Shown here piece after piece: positions 1-8,177 of a DNA stretch of 17,675 nt. Location of the stretch: NCBI GenBank assembly GCA_035690065.1, contig DASSKW010000058.1, positions 1 to 17,675 on the forward strand, in the 5' to 3' direction. The stretch's first letter is position 1. Each line of letters begins with the position of its first letter. The stretch comes from DASSKW01 sp035690065. Lineage in GTDB: Bacteria; Pseudomonadota; Gammaproteobacteria; Natronospirales; REEB76. The position numbers and the translations under genes are program-made. A model generated the notes under the pieces. That model did no database searches and was not told where the DNA came from. It saw nothing but the letters and a program-made list of their open reading frames with translations.

Positions 1-276
1 GCATTCCTCGCAATGACATGGCCAGATCAATAGCTGATAAGCGCCGTCGGTGTCGTGACTACCATCGTCACGCTCCCGTTATTGAAAACGGAGTGGTGCA
101 GCCTGTAGATTGCTTCGTCATTGCATTCCTCGCAATGACATGGCCAGATCAATAGCTGATAAGCGCCGACGGTGTTGTGGCTACCATCGTCACGCTCTCG
201 TTATTGAGAACGGAGTGGTGCAGTCTGTAGATTGCTTCGCCATCGCATTCCTCACAATGACATGACCAGATCAATA
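1..276. repeat. 122-bp tandem repeat, two full copies plus a partial third
   Basis: Units begin at 1, 123 and 245, an exact 122-bp period. Copies one and two differ at about 8 of 122 positions; the third matches over about 32 bases and then runs into the 3' end of rhlB. At the copy 1/2 junction, GTCATTGC (117-124) and GCAATGAC (132-139) form a perfect 8-bp stem with a 7-base loop. Each unit also carries a short CGTT/AACG hairpin near its middle. Read on the minus strand, the unit contains CATTGCGAGGAATGC followed by CGAAGCAATCT, which resembles a dispersed intergenic repeat motif known from many bacterial genomes (from memory, not searched). No gene is supported here. The left edge may cut off further copies. 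Confidence 0.85.
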
Positions 277-282
277 CGCAGA

Positions 283-1560
283 TCAGCGCCGACGCCGTGG
301 CCGCCCGCCGCTACTGCGACTCTCGCGACGTCCACCGCCATGGGTGTGCGGATGCGGTTGATAACGTTCCCGTTTCGCGGGTGGTTGCAGCGCCGGTAGC
401 ATGTCCGGCTGGATCGCATCGCGCGGGATCGAATGGCCGATGTATTGTTCGATGTCCGGCAGTGAGAAGGCGTATTCCTCACAGGCGAAACTGATGGCGT
501 CGCCATCGGTGCCGGCACGCGCGGTGCGGCCGATGCGATGGACGTAATCTTCCGCATCCTGCGGCAGATCGAAATTGACCACGTGCGAGACATCCGGGAT
601 GTGCAGACCGCGCGAGGCGACATCGGTCGTCACCAGGATCGGCAACGCGCCTTCGGTGAATTCCTTGAGCAGGCGCAGGCGTTTATTCTGCGGGACGTCG
701 CCGGACAATACGGCGGCATTGAAACCGTTGCCTTTCAGATAGGCTTCCAGATCTTCGGCGACCCGCTTGGTATTGACGAACACCATGGTGCGGTGCGCTT
801 CTATCCGACGCAGGATACCGACCAGCAGCGGGACTTTTTCGTTGGTGGCCGGCATGTACAACACCTGGCGCACCCGGTCGGCGGTGACCTTGTCCGGCTC
901 GATGCGGATCAGTTCGGCATTGTTCATGTGCTCGTAGGAGAGCTCCATCACCCGGAACGAGAGCGTGGCCGAAAACAGCATGCTGAGTCGCTCGCCCGGC
1001 GGCGGCAGGCGCCGCAACAGGAAGCGCACGTCGGCGATGAAGCCCATGTCGAACATGCGATCGGCTTCGTCCAGCACCATCACCTCAGTAGCCTTGAGGT
1101 CGAAGACGTGCTGCTTGAAATAGTCGATCAGGCGGCCGGGGGTGCCTATCAGAAGGTCCACGCCCGCGGCGACCTCGTCACGCTGTTTGTCGTAATTCTC
1201 GCCGCCGTAAACCACGGCCATGCTGAGGCCGGTGTGGCTGCCCAGCGCCAGCGCGTCCTTGTGAATCTGTACCGCGAGTTCGCGGGTCGGGGCCACCACC
1301 AGCGCACGGGGCTGGTTGGCACGGCGTCCGGGCCGGGCCGGGGTGGTCAGCAGGCGCTGGTAGAGCGCCAGCAGAAAGGCGGCGGTCTTGCCGGTGCCGG
1401 TCTGCGCCTGTCCGGCCACATCGCGCCCTGTGAGCAGCAAGGGCAGGGCCCGGGCCTGGATCGGGGTACAGGAGGTAAAGCCGGCTTCAGCCAGACTTTG
1501 CAGGAGCGGGGCGGCCAGCCCCAGGGTCTCGAAGCGCAGGTCGGTCAGGTGTTGATCCAT
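283..1560 (-). CDS. rhlB: DEAD-box ATP-dependent RNA helicase RhlB
   Basis: RhlB unwinds structured RNA and in E. coli is the helicase of the RNase E degradosome. The 425-residue product has the full core in order: CTPIQ Q-motif (31-35), AQTGTGKT Walker A (52-59), PTREL (91-95), DEAD (164-167), SAT (197-199) and HRIGRTARAG motif VI (341-350). The tail from about 394 is basic and ends in four arginines. Stretches such as HLTDLRF, LIDYFKQ, MNNAE and CEEYA...IGHSIP match RhlB rather than RhlE. I chose the ATG at 1560 because MDQHLTDLRF aligns with the RhlB N terminus; the frame is open upstream to a TTG at 1617, and the ribosome site is weak at each candidate. The gene is divergent from trxA, with rho beyond, as in E. 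coli. Length is close to the E. coli protein (421). Confidence 0.94.
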   Translation of the reverse strand: MDQHLTDLRFETLGLAAPLLQSLAEAGFTSCTPIQARALPLLLTGRDVAGQAQTGTGKTAAFLLALYQRLLTTPARPGRRANQPRALVVAPTRELAVQIHKDALALGSHTGLSMAVVYGGENYDKQRDEVAAGVDLLIGTPGRLIDYFKQHVFDLKATEVMVLDEADRMFDMGFIADVRFLLRRLPPPGERLSMLFSATLSFRVMELSYEHMNNAELIRIEPDKVTADRVRQVLYMPATNEKVPLLVGILRRIEAHRTMVFVNTKRVAEDLEAYLKGNGFNAAVLSGDVPQNKRLRLLKEFTEGALPILVTTDVASRGLHIPDVSHVVNFDLPQDAEDYVHRIGRTARAGTDGDAISFACEEYAFSLPDIEQYIGHSIPRDAIQPDMLPALQPPAKRERYQPHPHTHGGGRRESRSSGGRPRRRR

Positions 1561-1784
1561 GGTCCATTTTACTTGCTGGAGGCGCGGGGCTTGCATTCTT
1601 GCGTCAGTTGGGCTCAAATATCCGCATTGCCTAGTAGCCCGTGCCCAGAGCGGGACATTTAAATCAAAATCTCAAGCACTCAACTATCCAGAATCGCAAG
1701 CAAGCCGCGCTATTGTGCCTGAACCGGCACCACACGTCACATTCTTCCGGCAGTTTCCCCGACGTTTTGCGCGCTTGCGCCTTG

Positions 1785-1800
1785 AGATAAACAGTTATCT
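1785..1800. promoter_or_regulatory. Inverted repeat upstream of trxA (possible operator)
   Basis: AGATAA-ACAG-TTATCT is a perfect 6-4-6 inverted repeat, 10 bases before the trxA ribosome binding site (GGAGG, 1811-1815). It is AT-rich against a GC-rich background and could be an operator, part of a promoter, or a 5'-UTR hairpin. The 265-bp divergent gap must hold promoters for both rhlB and trxA, but I cannot assign a convincing -35/-10 pair. An AT-rich stretch near 1659-1675 may serve rhlB. Confidence 0.3.
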
Positions 1801-1825
1801 AAAGCCAATTGGAGGCTCTTGAACC

Positions 1826-2152
1826 GTGAGTGATCAAATCGTCTATACCAGCGATACGAATTTCGAAAACGACGTCCTGAAATCCGACCTGCCCGTGCTG
1901 GTGGATTACTGGGCGGAATGGTGCGGCCCCTGCAAGATGATCGCGCCGATCCTGGACGAGATCGCCGCGGACTATCAGGGCAAGCTCAAGATCGCGAAAG
2001 TGAACGTGGATGAAAACCAGCAGATCACCCAGAAGTACGGGATCCGCAGCATCCCGACCCTGATCCTGTTCAAGGACGGTAACGTGCAGGCACAGAAAGT
2101 GGGTGCCATGTCCAAATCGCAGCTGGCCGCTTTCGTCGAGACCAATATCTGA
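1826..2152 (+). CDS. trxA: Thioredoxin 1
   Basis: Small cytoplasmic disulfide reductase that donates electrons to ribonucleotide reductase, methionine sulfoxide reductase and others after reduction by thioredoxin reductase. The 108-residue product has the single thioredoxin fold with the classic WCGPC active site (residues 32-36; cysteines 33 and 36), the cis-proline loop RSIPT (Pro77), and the usual length of the family. The start is GTG at 1826, preceded by GGAGG at 1811-1815 with 10-base spacing. It is divergent from rhlB and 153 bases upstream of rho, the same order as in E. coli. Nothing in the coding sequence is odd. Confidence 0.97.
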   Translation: MSDQIVYTSDTNFENDVLKSDLPVLVDYWAEWCGPCKMIAPILDEIAADYQGKLKIAKVNVDENQQITQKYGIRSIPTLILFKDGNVQAQKVGAMSKSQLAAFVETNI

Positions 2153-2305
2153 TTTAGTACGCAGCGGGTGATTTTCCGTCATCCGCTGCGGTATGTGCCG
2201 GTGGGGATTGGATGTGCCGGCACGTTCCCATAACAAGACTGTTAACAAGTCCCGGCGGTCGCCGGGCGTTTGACCCATCCCGAGAGACTGAGAAATAAAA
2301 TTTTT
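2153..2305 (+). promoter_or_regulatory. trxA-rho intergenic region / rho leader with two stable hairpins
   Basis: Hairpin 1 (2161-2189) has an 11-bp stem, GCAGCGGGTGA pairing with TCATCCGCTGC with one G-U, and a 7-base loop; no T-tract follows. Hairpin 2 (2251-2266) is CCCGGC-GGTC-GCCGGG followed by CGTTTG, only 40 bases before the rho ATG. Between them lies a perfect 10-bp palindrome, GTGCCGGCAC (2214-2223). In E. coli, Rho represses its own synthesis through its leader (known for the family), so these hairpins are candidate attenuator or stability elements; that role is inferred. A weak promoter candidate, TTGGAT (2208-2213), 17-bp spacer, TAACAA (2231-2236), lies between them. The region just before the ATG is A/T-rich. 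Confidence 0.4.
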
Positions 2306-3562
<1,257 letters not shown>

Positions 3563-3569
3563 AACGGAT

Positions 3570-3686
3570 CTTTTTTCCGGGGGCCGCGTTGCGGCACTTT
3601 CTCGGGTGCTCATTTACTACTTGTAAACTCCGCTCCCTCGAAAGCACCGCGCCTTGCCCGCGAAAAAAATCTCTCGTTTCAGCAGC
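3570..3686 (+). repeat. Dispersed intergenic repeat, copy A
   Basis: This stretch shares an ordered series of blocks with the reverse complement of 6440-6558: a T-run; GCTCATTTAC (3608-3617) then TTGTAAACT; CGCT..TCG; CCGCGCCT; CGCGAAAAA; and TCAGCAG (3679-3685). It also contains an imperfect inverted repeat, 3591-3606 against 3635-3650, in which GCGG, CTTTC and GGG pair with CCC, GAAAG and CCGC. It lies in the 183-bp gap between the convergent 3' ends of rho and the GNAT gene. Similarity was judged by eye. Confidence 0.6.
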
Positions 3687-3722
3687 GAGATGCTGACGGT
3701 CGATGCAACAGAGTGAGTTTCG

Positions 3723-3745
3723 AAAAGGCGCCTGCGGCGCCTTTT
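3723..3745. terminator. Bidirectional intrinsic terminator between rho and the GNAT gene
   Basis: AAAAGGCGCC-TGC-GGCGCCTTTT is a perfect GC-rich stem with a 3-base loop, flanked by an A-run on the left and a T-run on the right, so it can act on either strand. It follows rho by about 160 bases and abuts the stop codon of the convergent GNAT gene (TAG at 3746-3748). That position fits a shared terminator. Confidence 0.85.
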
Positions 3746-4162
3746 CTATTTGAGGGGTTTGCGAACCAGCGTTGAATCGTGTGATGCGTAACCGTGCTTC
3801 TCGTAGAACGGTAACACGGCTCCGAAACTGTCCAGAAACACGGCACTACAATCGAGACGCCGGGCTTCACCTTCGGCGAACGACATCAAGGCGCGGCCGA
3901 TGCCCTGACCACGATAACTTTCTGCGACTATCAGGTCGTCCACATGCAGGTAGCGGCCCCGCGCCAGGGTTTCGACCACCCGCATACCGATCAAACCCGA
4001 GAGCATCGGGGTGAAGGAGCCGATGAGACGGTAACCGGACTGGCCGCGGAGATGCTGCAGGAAGGCGGCTTTGTCCAGCGATGGGCGAAGTTGGCGCATG
4101 ATCTGCAGTGCGCGATCATGATCCTCGGTGGCAATGTCGTGGATACCGGGTACGCCCATCAT
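3746..4162 (-). CDS. GNAT-family N-acetyltransferase
   Basis: Putative acetyl-CoA-dependent acyltransferase of the GNAT superfamily; the substrate cannot be told. The 138-residue product shows the fold's signature: the strand LHVDDLIVAESYRG leading into the pyrophosphate-binding loop RGQGIG (84-89), helix ALMSFAEGEARRL, then CSAVFLDSF and the C-terminal PFYEKHGY (118-125). The length is normal for a single-domain GNAT. Its ATG overlaps the purD stop by four bases (TCAT at 4159-4162 on the plus strand), so it is probably the last gene of a purD-GNAT unit and translationally coupled to purD. A second ATG follows the first directly. It ends at the shared terminator. No RimI-type N terminus is evident, so a symbol is not justified. 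Confidence 0.85.
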   Translation of the reverse strand: MMGVPGIHDIATEDHDRALQIMRQLRPSLDKAAFLQHLRGQSGYRLIGSFTPMLSGLIGMRVVETLARGRYLHVDDLIVAESYRGQGIGRALMSFAEGEARRLDCSAVFLDSFGAVLPFYEKHGYASHDSTLVRKPLK

Positions 4163-5448
4163 GTCTGCGCTTCCCGTGTCAGCGCGCGATGGCCGATGTC
4201 GCGCCGGAAGAAACGCCCCGGCCAGCGGATACCATCCGCGATGTGATAGGCGCGTTGACGCGCCTCACCCAGATTGTCGCCCAGCGCGGTCACGCACAAT
4301 ACCCGGCCACCGTTGGTCACGATCTGGCCGTCCTGTTCGATAGTGCCTGCGTGAAAGACTTTCACATGATTATTCGGGAAAGGTGGCAGTCCCACGACCG
4401 CATCGCCCTGGTGATATTCCCCCGGATAACCGCCGGCCGCCAGTACGACGCCTACGGCGACGCGCTGATCCCATTCCGCCTTGACGTTGTGTAATTCACC
4501 ATTCAACGCGGCTTCACACAGTTCCACCAGATCCGATTCCAACCGCATCATGATCGGCTGGGTTTCCGGATCCCCGCTACGGCAATTGAATTCGATGACC
4601 CGCGGGCTGCCATCGGGCGCGATCATCAGGCCGGCATACAGGAAGCCGGTGTAGGGCGATGCTTCCGCGGCCATGCCGCGCACCGTGGGGATGATCACAT
4701 CGCGCAGGATGCGTTCGTGTATCTCCGGTGTCACCACCGGAGCCGGCGAATAGGCGCCCATACCGCCGGTATTGGGGCCGGTGTCGCCTTCGCCGACGCG
4801 TTTGTGATCCTGCGAGGTCGCGAGTGGCAGCACGTGTTCGCCATCTGCCATCACGATGAAACTGGCTTCTTCGCCCTCGAGAAAATCCTCGATCACGACC
4901 CGATGTCCGGCGTCACCGAAACGGTTACCGGCCAGCATGTCGTTCACGGCGGCCTCAGCTTCTTCCACGGTCTGCGCTACCACCACGCCTTTGCCGGCGG
5001 CCAGTCCGTCTGCCTTGATCACGATCGGGGCACCGCGCTCGCGGATATAGGCGAGTGCAGCGCGCAGTTCGGTGAACGTGCTGTAGCCGGCAGTAGGGAT
5101 GTGATGCCGGGCCAGGAAATCCTTGGTGTAGGCCTTGGACCCTTCCAGTTGCGCGGCGGTGCGACTTGGCCCGAAGCAGCGCAAACCGGCCTGAGTGAAC
5201 ACATCCGTGATGCCCAGAACCAATGGCTGTTCTGGTCCCACCACCGTCAGCTCGATACCCTGGCCAAGCGCGAAATCCAGCAGGCCGCTGATATCGTCGG
5301 CCGCGATCCGCACGTTCTGGCATTTTTTCTCATGTGCGGTACCGGCATTGCCCGGTGCCACGTAGATCGTCTCCACCCGCGGCGATTGCGCCAGTTTCCA
5401 GGCCAGCGCGTGTTCGCGTCCGCCGCCGCCGATGACCAGAACCTTCAT
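4159..5448 (-). CDS. purD: Phosphoribosylamine--glycine ligase (GAR synthetase)
   Basis: Second step of de novo purine synthesis: joins glycine to 5-phosphoribosylamine using ATP. The 429 residues match the usual length of monofunctional PurD. Visible: N-terminal GGGGREHALAWKL (8-20), the VVGPEQPL loop, ATP-grasp segment KADGLAAGKGVVVA, glycine-rich GPNTGGMGAYSPAP, and the metal/ATP site EFNCRSGDPETQ. The ATG at 5448 is set by the conserved MKVLVIGGGGREHA start. Another ATG five bases upstream (5453) is out of frame and stops at once (ATGGCATGA), overlapping the real start. The gene is separated from purH by the divergently transcribed pseudouridine synthase and two intergenic regions, unlike the purH-purD operon of E. 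coli, so it needs its own promoter. Confidence 0.97.
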   Translation of the reverse strand: MKVLVIGGGGREHALAWKLAQSPRVETIYVAPGNAGTAHEKKCQNVRIAADDISGLLDFALGQGIELTVVGPEQPLVLGITDVFTQAGLRCFGPSRTAAQLEGSKAYTKDFLARHHIPTAGYSTFTELRAALAYIRERGAPIVIKADGLAAGKGVVVAQTVEEAEAAVNDMLAGNRFGDAGHRVVIEDFLEGEEASFIVMADGEHVLPLATSQDHKRVGEGDTGPNTGGMGAYSPAPVVTPEIHERILRDVIIPTVRGMAAEASPYTGFLYAGLMIAPDGSPRVIEFNCRSGDPETQPIMMRLESDLVELCEAALNGELHNVKAEWDQRVAVGVVLAAGGYPGEYHQGDAVVGLPPFPNNHVKVFHAGTIEQDGQIVTNGGRVLCVTALGDNLGEARQRAYHIADGIRWPGRFFRRDIGHRALTREAQT

Positions 5449-5483
5449 GCCATGAAACCCCGAGGTTGCGTTTGCAGGGCGCT

Positions 5484-5512
5484 ATGTTACGGAATTCAGT
5501 CGCGCCTGTCCC
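5484..5512 (-). promoter_or_regulatory. Candidate purD promoter
   Basis: On the minus strand GGGACA (5512-5507) and TAACAT (5489-5484) are 17 bp apart, each matching four of six bases of the sigma-70 hexamers. The -10 lies 35 bases before the purD ATG. A nearby GCAAACG resembles half of a PurR box, but the other half is absent. Confidence 0.35.
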
Positions 5513-5553
5513 TTCCAATCCCGGCAGTCGCGTCCCTGGGATTAATTGCTGGC

Positions 5554-5590
5554 GGGGTTTTGACAGCAACCCCTGGTCATCGGTCACACT
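5554..5590 (+). promoter_or_regulatory. Candidate promoter and inverted repeat upstream of the pseudouridine synthase
   Basis: A perfect -35 hexamer TTGACA (5560-5565) sits inside the loop of a perfect inverted repeat, GGGGTT (5554-5559) and AACCCC (5568-5573). The -10 that should follow is poor (around TCACACT, 5584-5590). If used, the start site would fall at about 5595, almost on the ATG at 5597. The inverted repeat over the -35 could be an operator. All of this is by inspection. Confidence 0.3.
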
Positions 5591-5596
5591 AGCTGC

Positions 5597-6340
5597 ATGG
5601 CAAAACGCAGATTCGATGTCACACAGGGACCACGCCACGGCGTAGCCCGGATACTTTCCAAGCGCGGATTGTGCTCGCGCACGCAGGCCGCCGAGTGGGT
5701 GCGGGCCGGCCGGGTGCGGGTCAACGGGCAGGCGGTGTTCGATCCCGAGCATCCGGTGTACGGCGAGCGCGATCAGATCGAGGTGGATGGTGCGGAGGCG
5801 CACGCCAGCGAGCGCATCTATCTGATGCTGAATAAACCACGCGGCGTGGTCACCACCGCGCGCGATGAACAGGGCCGCGACACCGTGTACCGCTGCTTCG
5901 ATGATGCCGCTCTGCCGTGGATCGCACCAGTCGGACGTCTCGATCGTGCCAGCGAAGGCCTGCTGCTATTCAGTAACGATCCGGAATGGGCTGCGCGCAT
6001 CGCTGGTATCGGCCGTATCGCCAAGGTGTATCACGTGCAGATCGGTGCCGTTCCCGATGCGATGCAACTCGCGCGTCTGCAGGCTGGCATCGAAGACAAG
6101 GGCGAATTGCTGAAAGCAAGATCGGTCCGGCTGCTGCGTCAGGGTTCCCGCAATGCCTGGCTGGAGATCGTGCTTGAAGCAGGCCGCAACCGGCAGATCC
6201 GCCGCATGCTGGCAGCGCTCGATATCAGCGTGTTGCGCCTGATCCGGATCGCGATCGGTCCGCTGCCACTCGGTGATCTCGGCAAGGGGGAATGGCGCTA
6301 TCTGAACGAAGAAGAAATCAAAGCCCTGGGTCAAGACTGA
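5597..6340 (+). CDS. rRNA pseudouridine synthase, RsuA/RluB/RluE/RluF family with S4 domain
   Basis: Isomerises a uridine in ribosomal RNA to pseudouridine. The 247-residue protein has an N-terminal S4 RNA-binding domain (about 16-63: GVARILSKRGLCSRTQAAEWVRAG, VRVNG) and an RsuA-type catalytic domain with PVGRLDRASEGLLL (111-124; Asp116 is the expected catalytic residue) and the RNA-binding segment GRNRQIRRML. The C-terminal LIRIAIGPLPLGDL fits the 23S-directed RluB/RluE branch better than RsuA, but E. coli RluE lacks an S4 domain, so the target site cannot be fixed and no symbol is given. The start is ATG 5597; there is no clear ribosome binding site before it. The gene is divergent from purD and convergent with purH. 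Confidence 0.9.
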   Translation: MAKRRFDVTQGPRHGVARILSKRGLCSRTQAAEWVRAGRVRVNGQAVFDPEHPVYGERDQIEVDGAEAHASERIYLMLNKPRGVVTTARDEQGRDTVYRCFDDAALPWIAPVGRLDRASEGLLLFSNDPEWAARIAGIGRIAKVYHVQIGAVPDAMQLARLQAGIEDKGELLKARSVRLLRQGSRNAWLEIVLEAGRNRQIRRMLAALDISVLRLIRIAIGPLPLGDLGKGEWRYLNEEEIKALGQD

Positions 6341-6360
6341 TACGGAAACAGCGATGCTGG

Positions 6361-6558
6361 TAGCACGGTGCTTTCGTGCAGTAAAGCTCGAGATTTTGGT
6401 CGCGGGCAAGGCGCGGCGCTTTCCGACGCGCTTGGTATCCTGCTGACGGAGTGGATTTTTCGCGAGTTCCAGGCGCGGTCGTCCGCGAGCAGCGCAGTTT
6501 ACAAATCGGTAAATGAGCAGCGGAGCGGCGACCGGCAACGACGAAATCGCGGGAAAAA
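6361..6558 (-). repeat. Dispersed intergenic repeat, copy B (inverted relative to copy A)
   Basis: Read on the minus strand, 6558-6440 carries the same ordered blocks as copy A: T-run, GCTCATTTAC, TTGTAAACT, CGCT..TCG, CCGCGCCT, CGCGAAAAAT and TCAGCAG. A further segment (6411-6385 on the minus strand) repeats the block GCGCCTTGCCCGCGA plus AAAATCTC that copy A has once, so part of the unit is present twice here. A small hairpin, GCACG/CGTGC (6363-6379), lies at the other end. The element fills the 224-bp gap between the convergent ends of the pseudouridine synthase gene and purH. No strong T-tailed terminator is seen. Confidence 0.6.
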
Positions 6559-6564
6559 CGCCCG

Positions 6565-8121
6565 TCAGTGGCGGAAGTGGCGCATGCCGGTAAACACCAT
6601 CGCAATGTTGTGTTCATCCGCTGCTGCGATCACTTCCTTGTCGCGCATCGAACCACCGGGCTGGATGATGGCGCTGATGCCTGCGGCGGCTGCGGCACCC
6701 ACGCTGTCGCGGAACGGGAAGAACGCGTCGGACGCCATCACCGAATCACGCACTTCGAGTTTCGCTTCTTCGGCTTTCAACACTGCGATCTTGGCGCTCA
6801 TGATGCGGCTGGGCTGACCGGCACCGATACCGATGGTGCGATTACCCTTTGCATACACGATGGCGTTGGATTTCACGTATTTCACCACGCTCCAGGCGAA
6901 CAGCAGATCGGCGAACTGGGTTTCAGTGGGCTGCCTGCGGGTGACGACTTTCAGATCGGCGCGGGTGATGCGGCCGTGGTCCGCATCCTGCAATAACAAC
7001 CCGCCGCTGATGCGTTTGAAATCGAATGGCGCATGCGTAGTGTTGAATGCGCCAGTCGCGAGTGCGCGCACGTTGGCTTTGGCCGCCAGGATTTTGAGCG
7101 CGTCTGCGGATATCTCCGGTGCGATGATCACTTCCACGAACTGGTTGGCGATGATCTTCGCTGCCGTCGCGGCGTCGAGGGCGCGATTGAACGCGATGAT
7201 GCCGCCGAATGCGGAACTGTTGTCGGTCGCGTAGGCGTGTTCATACGCCTGCAGCAGGTCGGCGCCCAGCGCCACACCACAAGGATTGGCGTGCTTGACG
7301 ATCACACATGCCGGCGTATCGAATGCGCGCACGCAGGCGAGTGCGGCATCGGCATCCGCCAGATTGTTGTAACTGAGTTCCTTGCCTTGCAGTTGTCTGG
7401 CACCTGCCAGAGTACCGTCGAGGTTACCCCGTTCGGTATACAGCGCAGCGCGCTGATGCGGGTTCTCGCCGTAACGCAGTTCTGTCTGTTTGTGGAACTG
7501 CGAACTGTAGAATGCGGGAAACGCCGATACTGCGCCGTCCTGCGAACGTGACGACAGATAGTTGGCGATGGCGCCGTCGTAGGCGGCGGTATGCGCGAAG
7601 GCTTTCACGGCCAATGTGTAACGGCTGGTGTTGTTCAACACGCCGTTGGCCATCAGTTCGGTACTGAGCCAGGCATAATCCGCCGGATCTACCACCACCG
7701 CGACATGTGCATGATTCTTGGCGGCAGCGCGCAGCATGGCCGGGCCACCGATATCGATATTTTCGATGGCGTCTTTGAAACTGCAGTCCGGTTTCGCGAC
7801 GGTGGCTTCGAACGGATACAGGTTCACCACCAGCATATCGATTGGCGCGATTCCCTGTTCCTGCATCACCGCATCGTCTTCACCGCGTCGGCCCAGCAGG
7901 CCGCCGTGGATTTTCGGATGCAGGGTCTTGACCCGTCCGGCCATGATCTCGGGGAAACCGGTGTGTGCGGAGACTTCAGTGACCGGGATGCCGGCGTCAT
8001 GCAGCAGTTTCGCGGTGCCACCGGTGGAGAGCAGTTCGACGTCGAGTTCGTGCAGGGTGCGCGCGAAATCCAGCAGGCCTGATTTATCGGAGACACTCAA
8101 AAGCGCGCGGCGTATGGGCAC
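6565..8121 (-). CDS. purH: Bifunctional AICAR transformylase / IMP cyclohydrolase
   Basis: Performs the last two steps of IMP synthesis: formyl transfer from 10-formyl-THF to AICAR, then ring closure. The 518 residues cover both domains. The N-terminal MGS-like cyclohydrolase includes STGGTAKLL (32-40) and GRVKTLHPKIHGGLL (62-76). The C-terminal transformylase includes RYGENPHQ (216-223), the KHANPCG catalytic segment (276-282) and the ending QPGGSMRD...VFTGMRHFRH. The start is GTG at 8121 with AAGG eight bases before it; the MPIRRALLSVSDK N terminus fits the family. It lies 149 bases downstream of fis, so it may be read from the dusB-fis transcript, its own promoter, or both. Length is normal (529 in E. 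coli). Confidence 0.97.
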   Translation of the reverse strand: MPIRRALLSVSDKSGLLDFARTLHELDVELLSTGGTAKLLHDAGIPVTEVSAHTGFPEIMAGRVKTLHPKIHGGLLGRRGEDDAVMQEQGIAPIDMLVVNLYPFEATVAKPDCSFKDAIENIDIGGPAMLRAAAKNHAHVAVVVDPADYAWLSTELMANGVLNNTSRYTLAVKAFAHTAAYDGAIANYLSSRSQDGAVSAFPAFYSSQFHKQTELRYGENPHQRAALYTERGNLDGTLAGARQLQGKELSYNNLADADAALACVRAFDTPACVIVKHANPCGVALGADLLQAYEHAYATDNSSAFGGIIAFNRALDAATAAKIIANQFVEVIIAPEISADALKILAAKANVRALATGAFNTTHAPFDFKRISGGLLLQDADHGRITRADLKVVTRRQPTETQFADLLFAWSVVKYVKSNAIVYAKGNRTIGIGAGQPSRIMSAKIAVLKAEEAKLEVRDSVMASDAFFPFRDSVGAAAAAGISAIIQPGGSMRDKEVIAAADEHNIAMVFTGMRHFRH

Positions 8122-8177
8122 TATCTTTACCTTGAAGGAGGCAAGCGATTCTTGCGTTTGAGGGGACTCTGGTTATT

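Noticed and set aside
538..1662. 374-codon open frame on the plus strand
   Set aside because: Antisense shadow of rhlB with no domain features.
5448..5453. Upstream regulatory mini-ORF of purD (ATGGCATGA)
   Set aside because: A two-codon frame overlapping the start arises easily by chance and nothing else supports a function.
8141..8155. PurR-like operator before purH (GCAAG-CGATT-CTTGC)
   Set aside because: The palindrome has the wrong centre and half-site for the known PurR box; it may be a minor hairpin.
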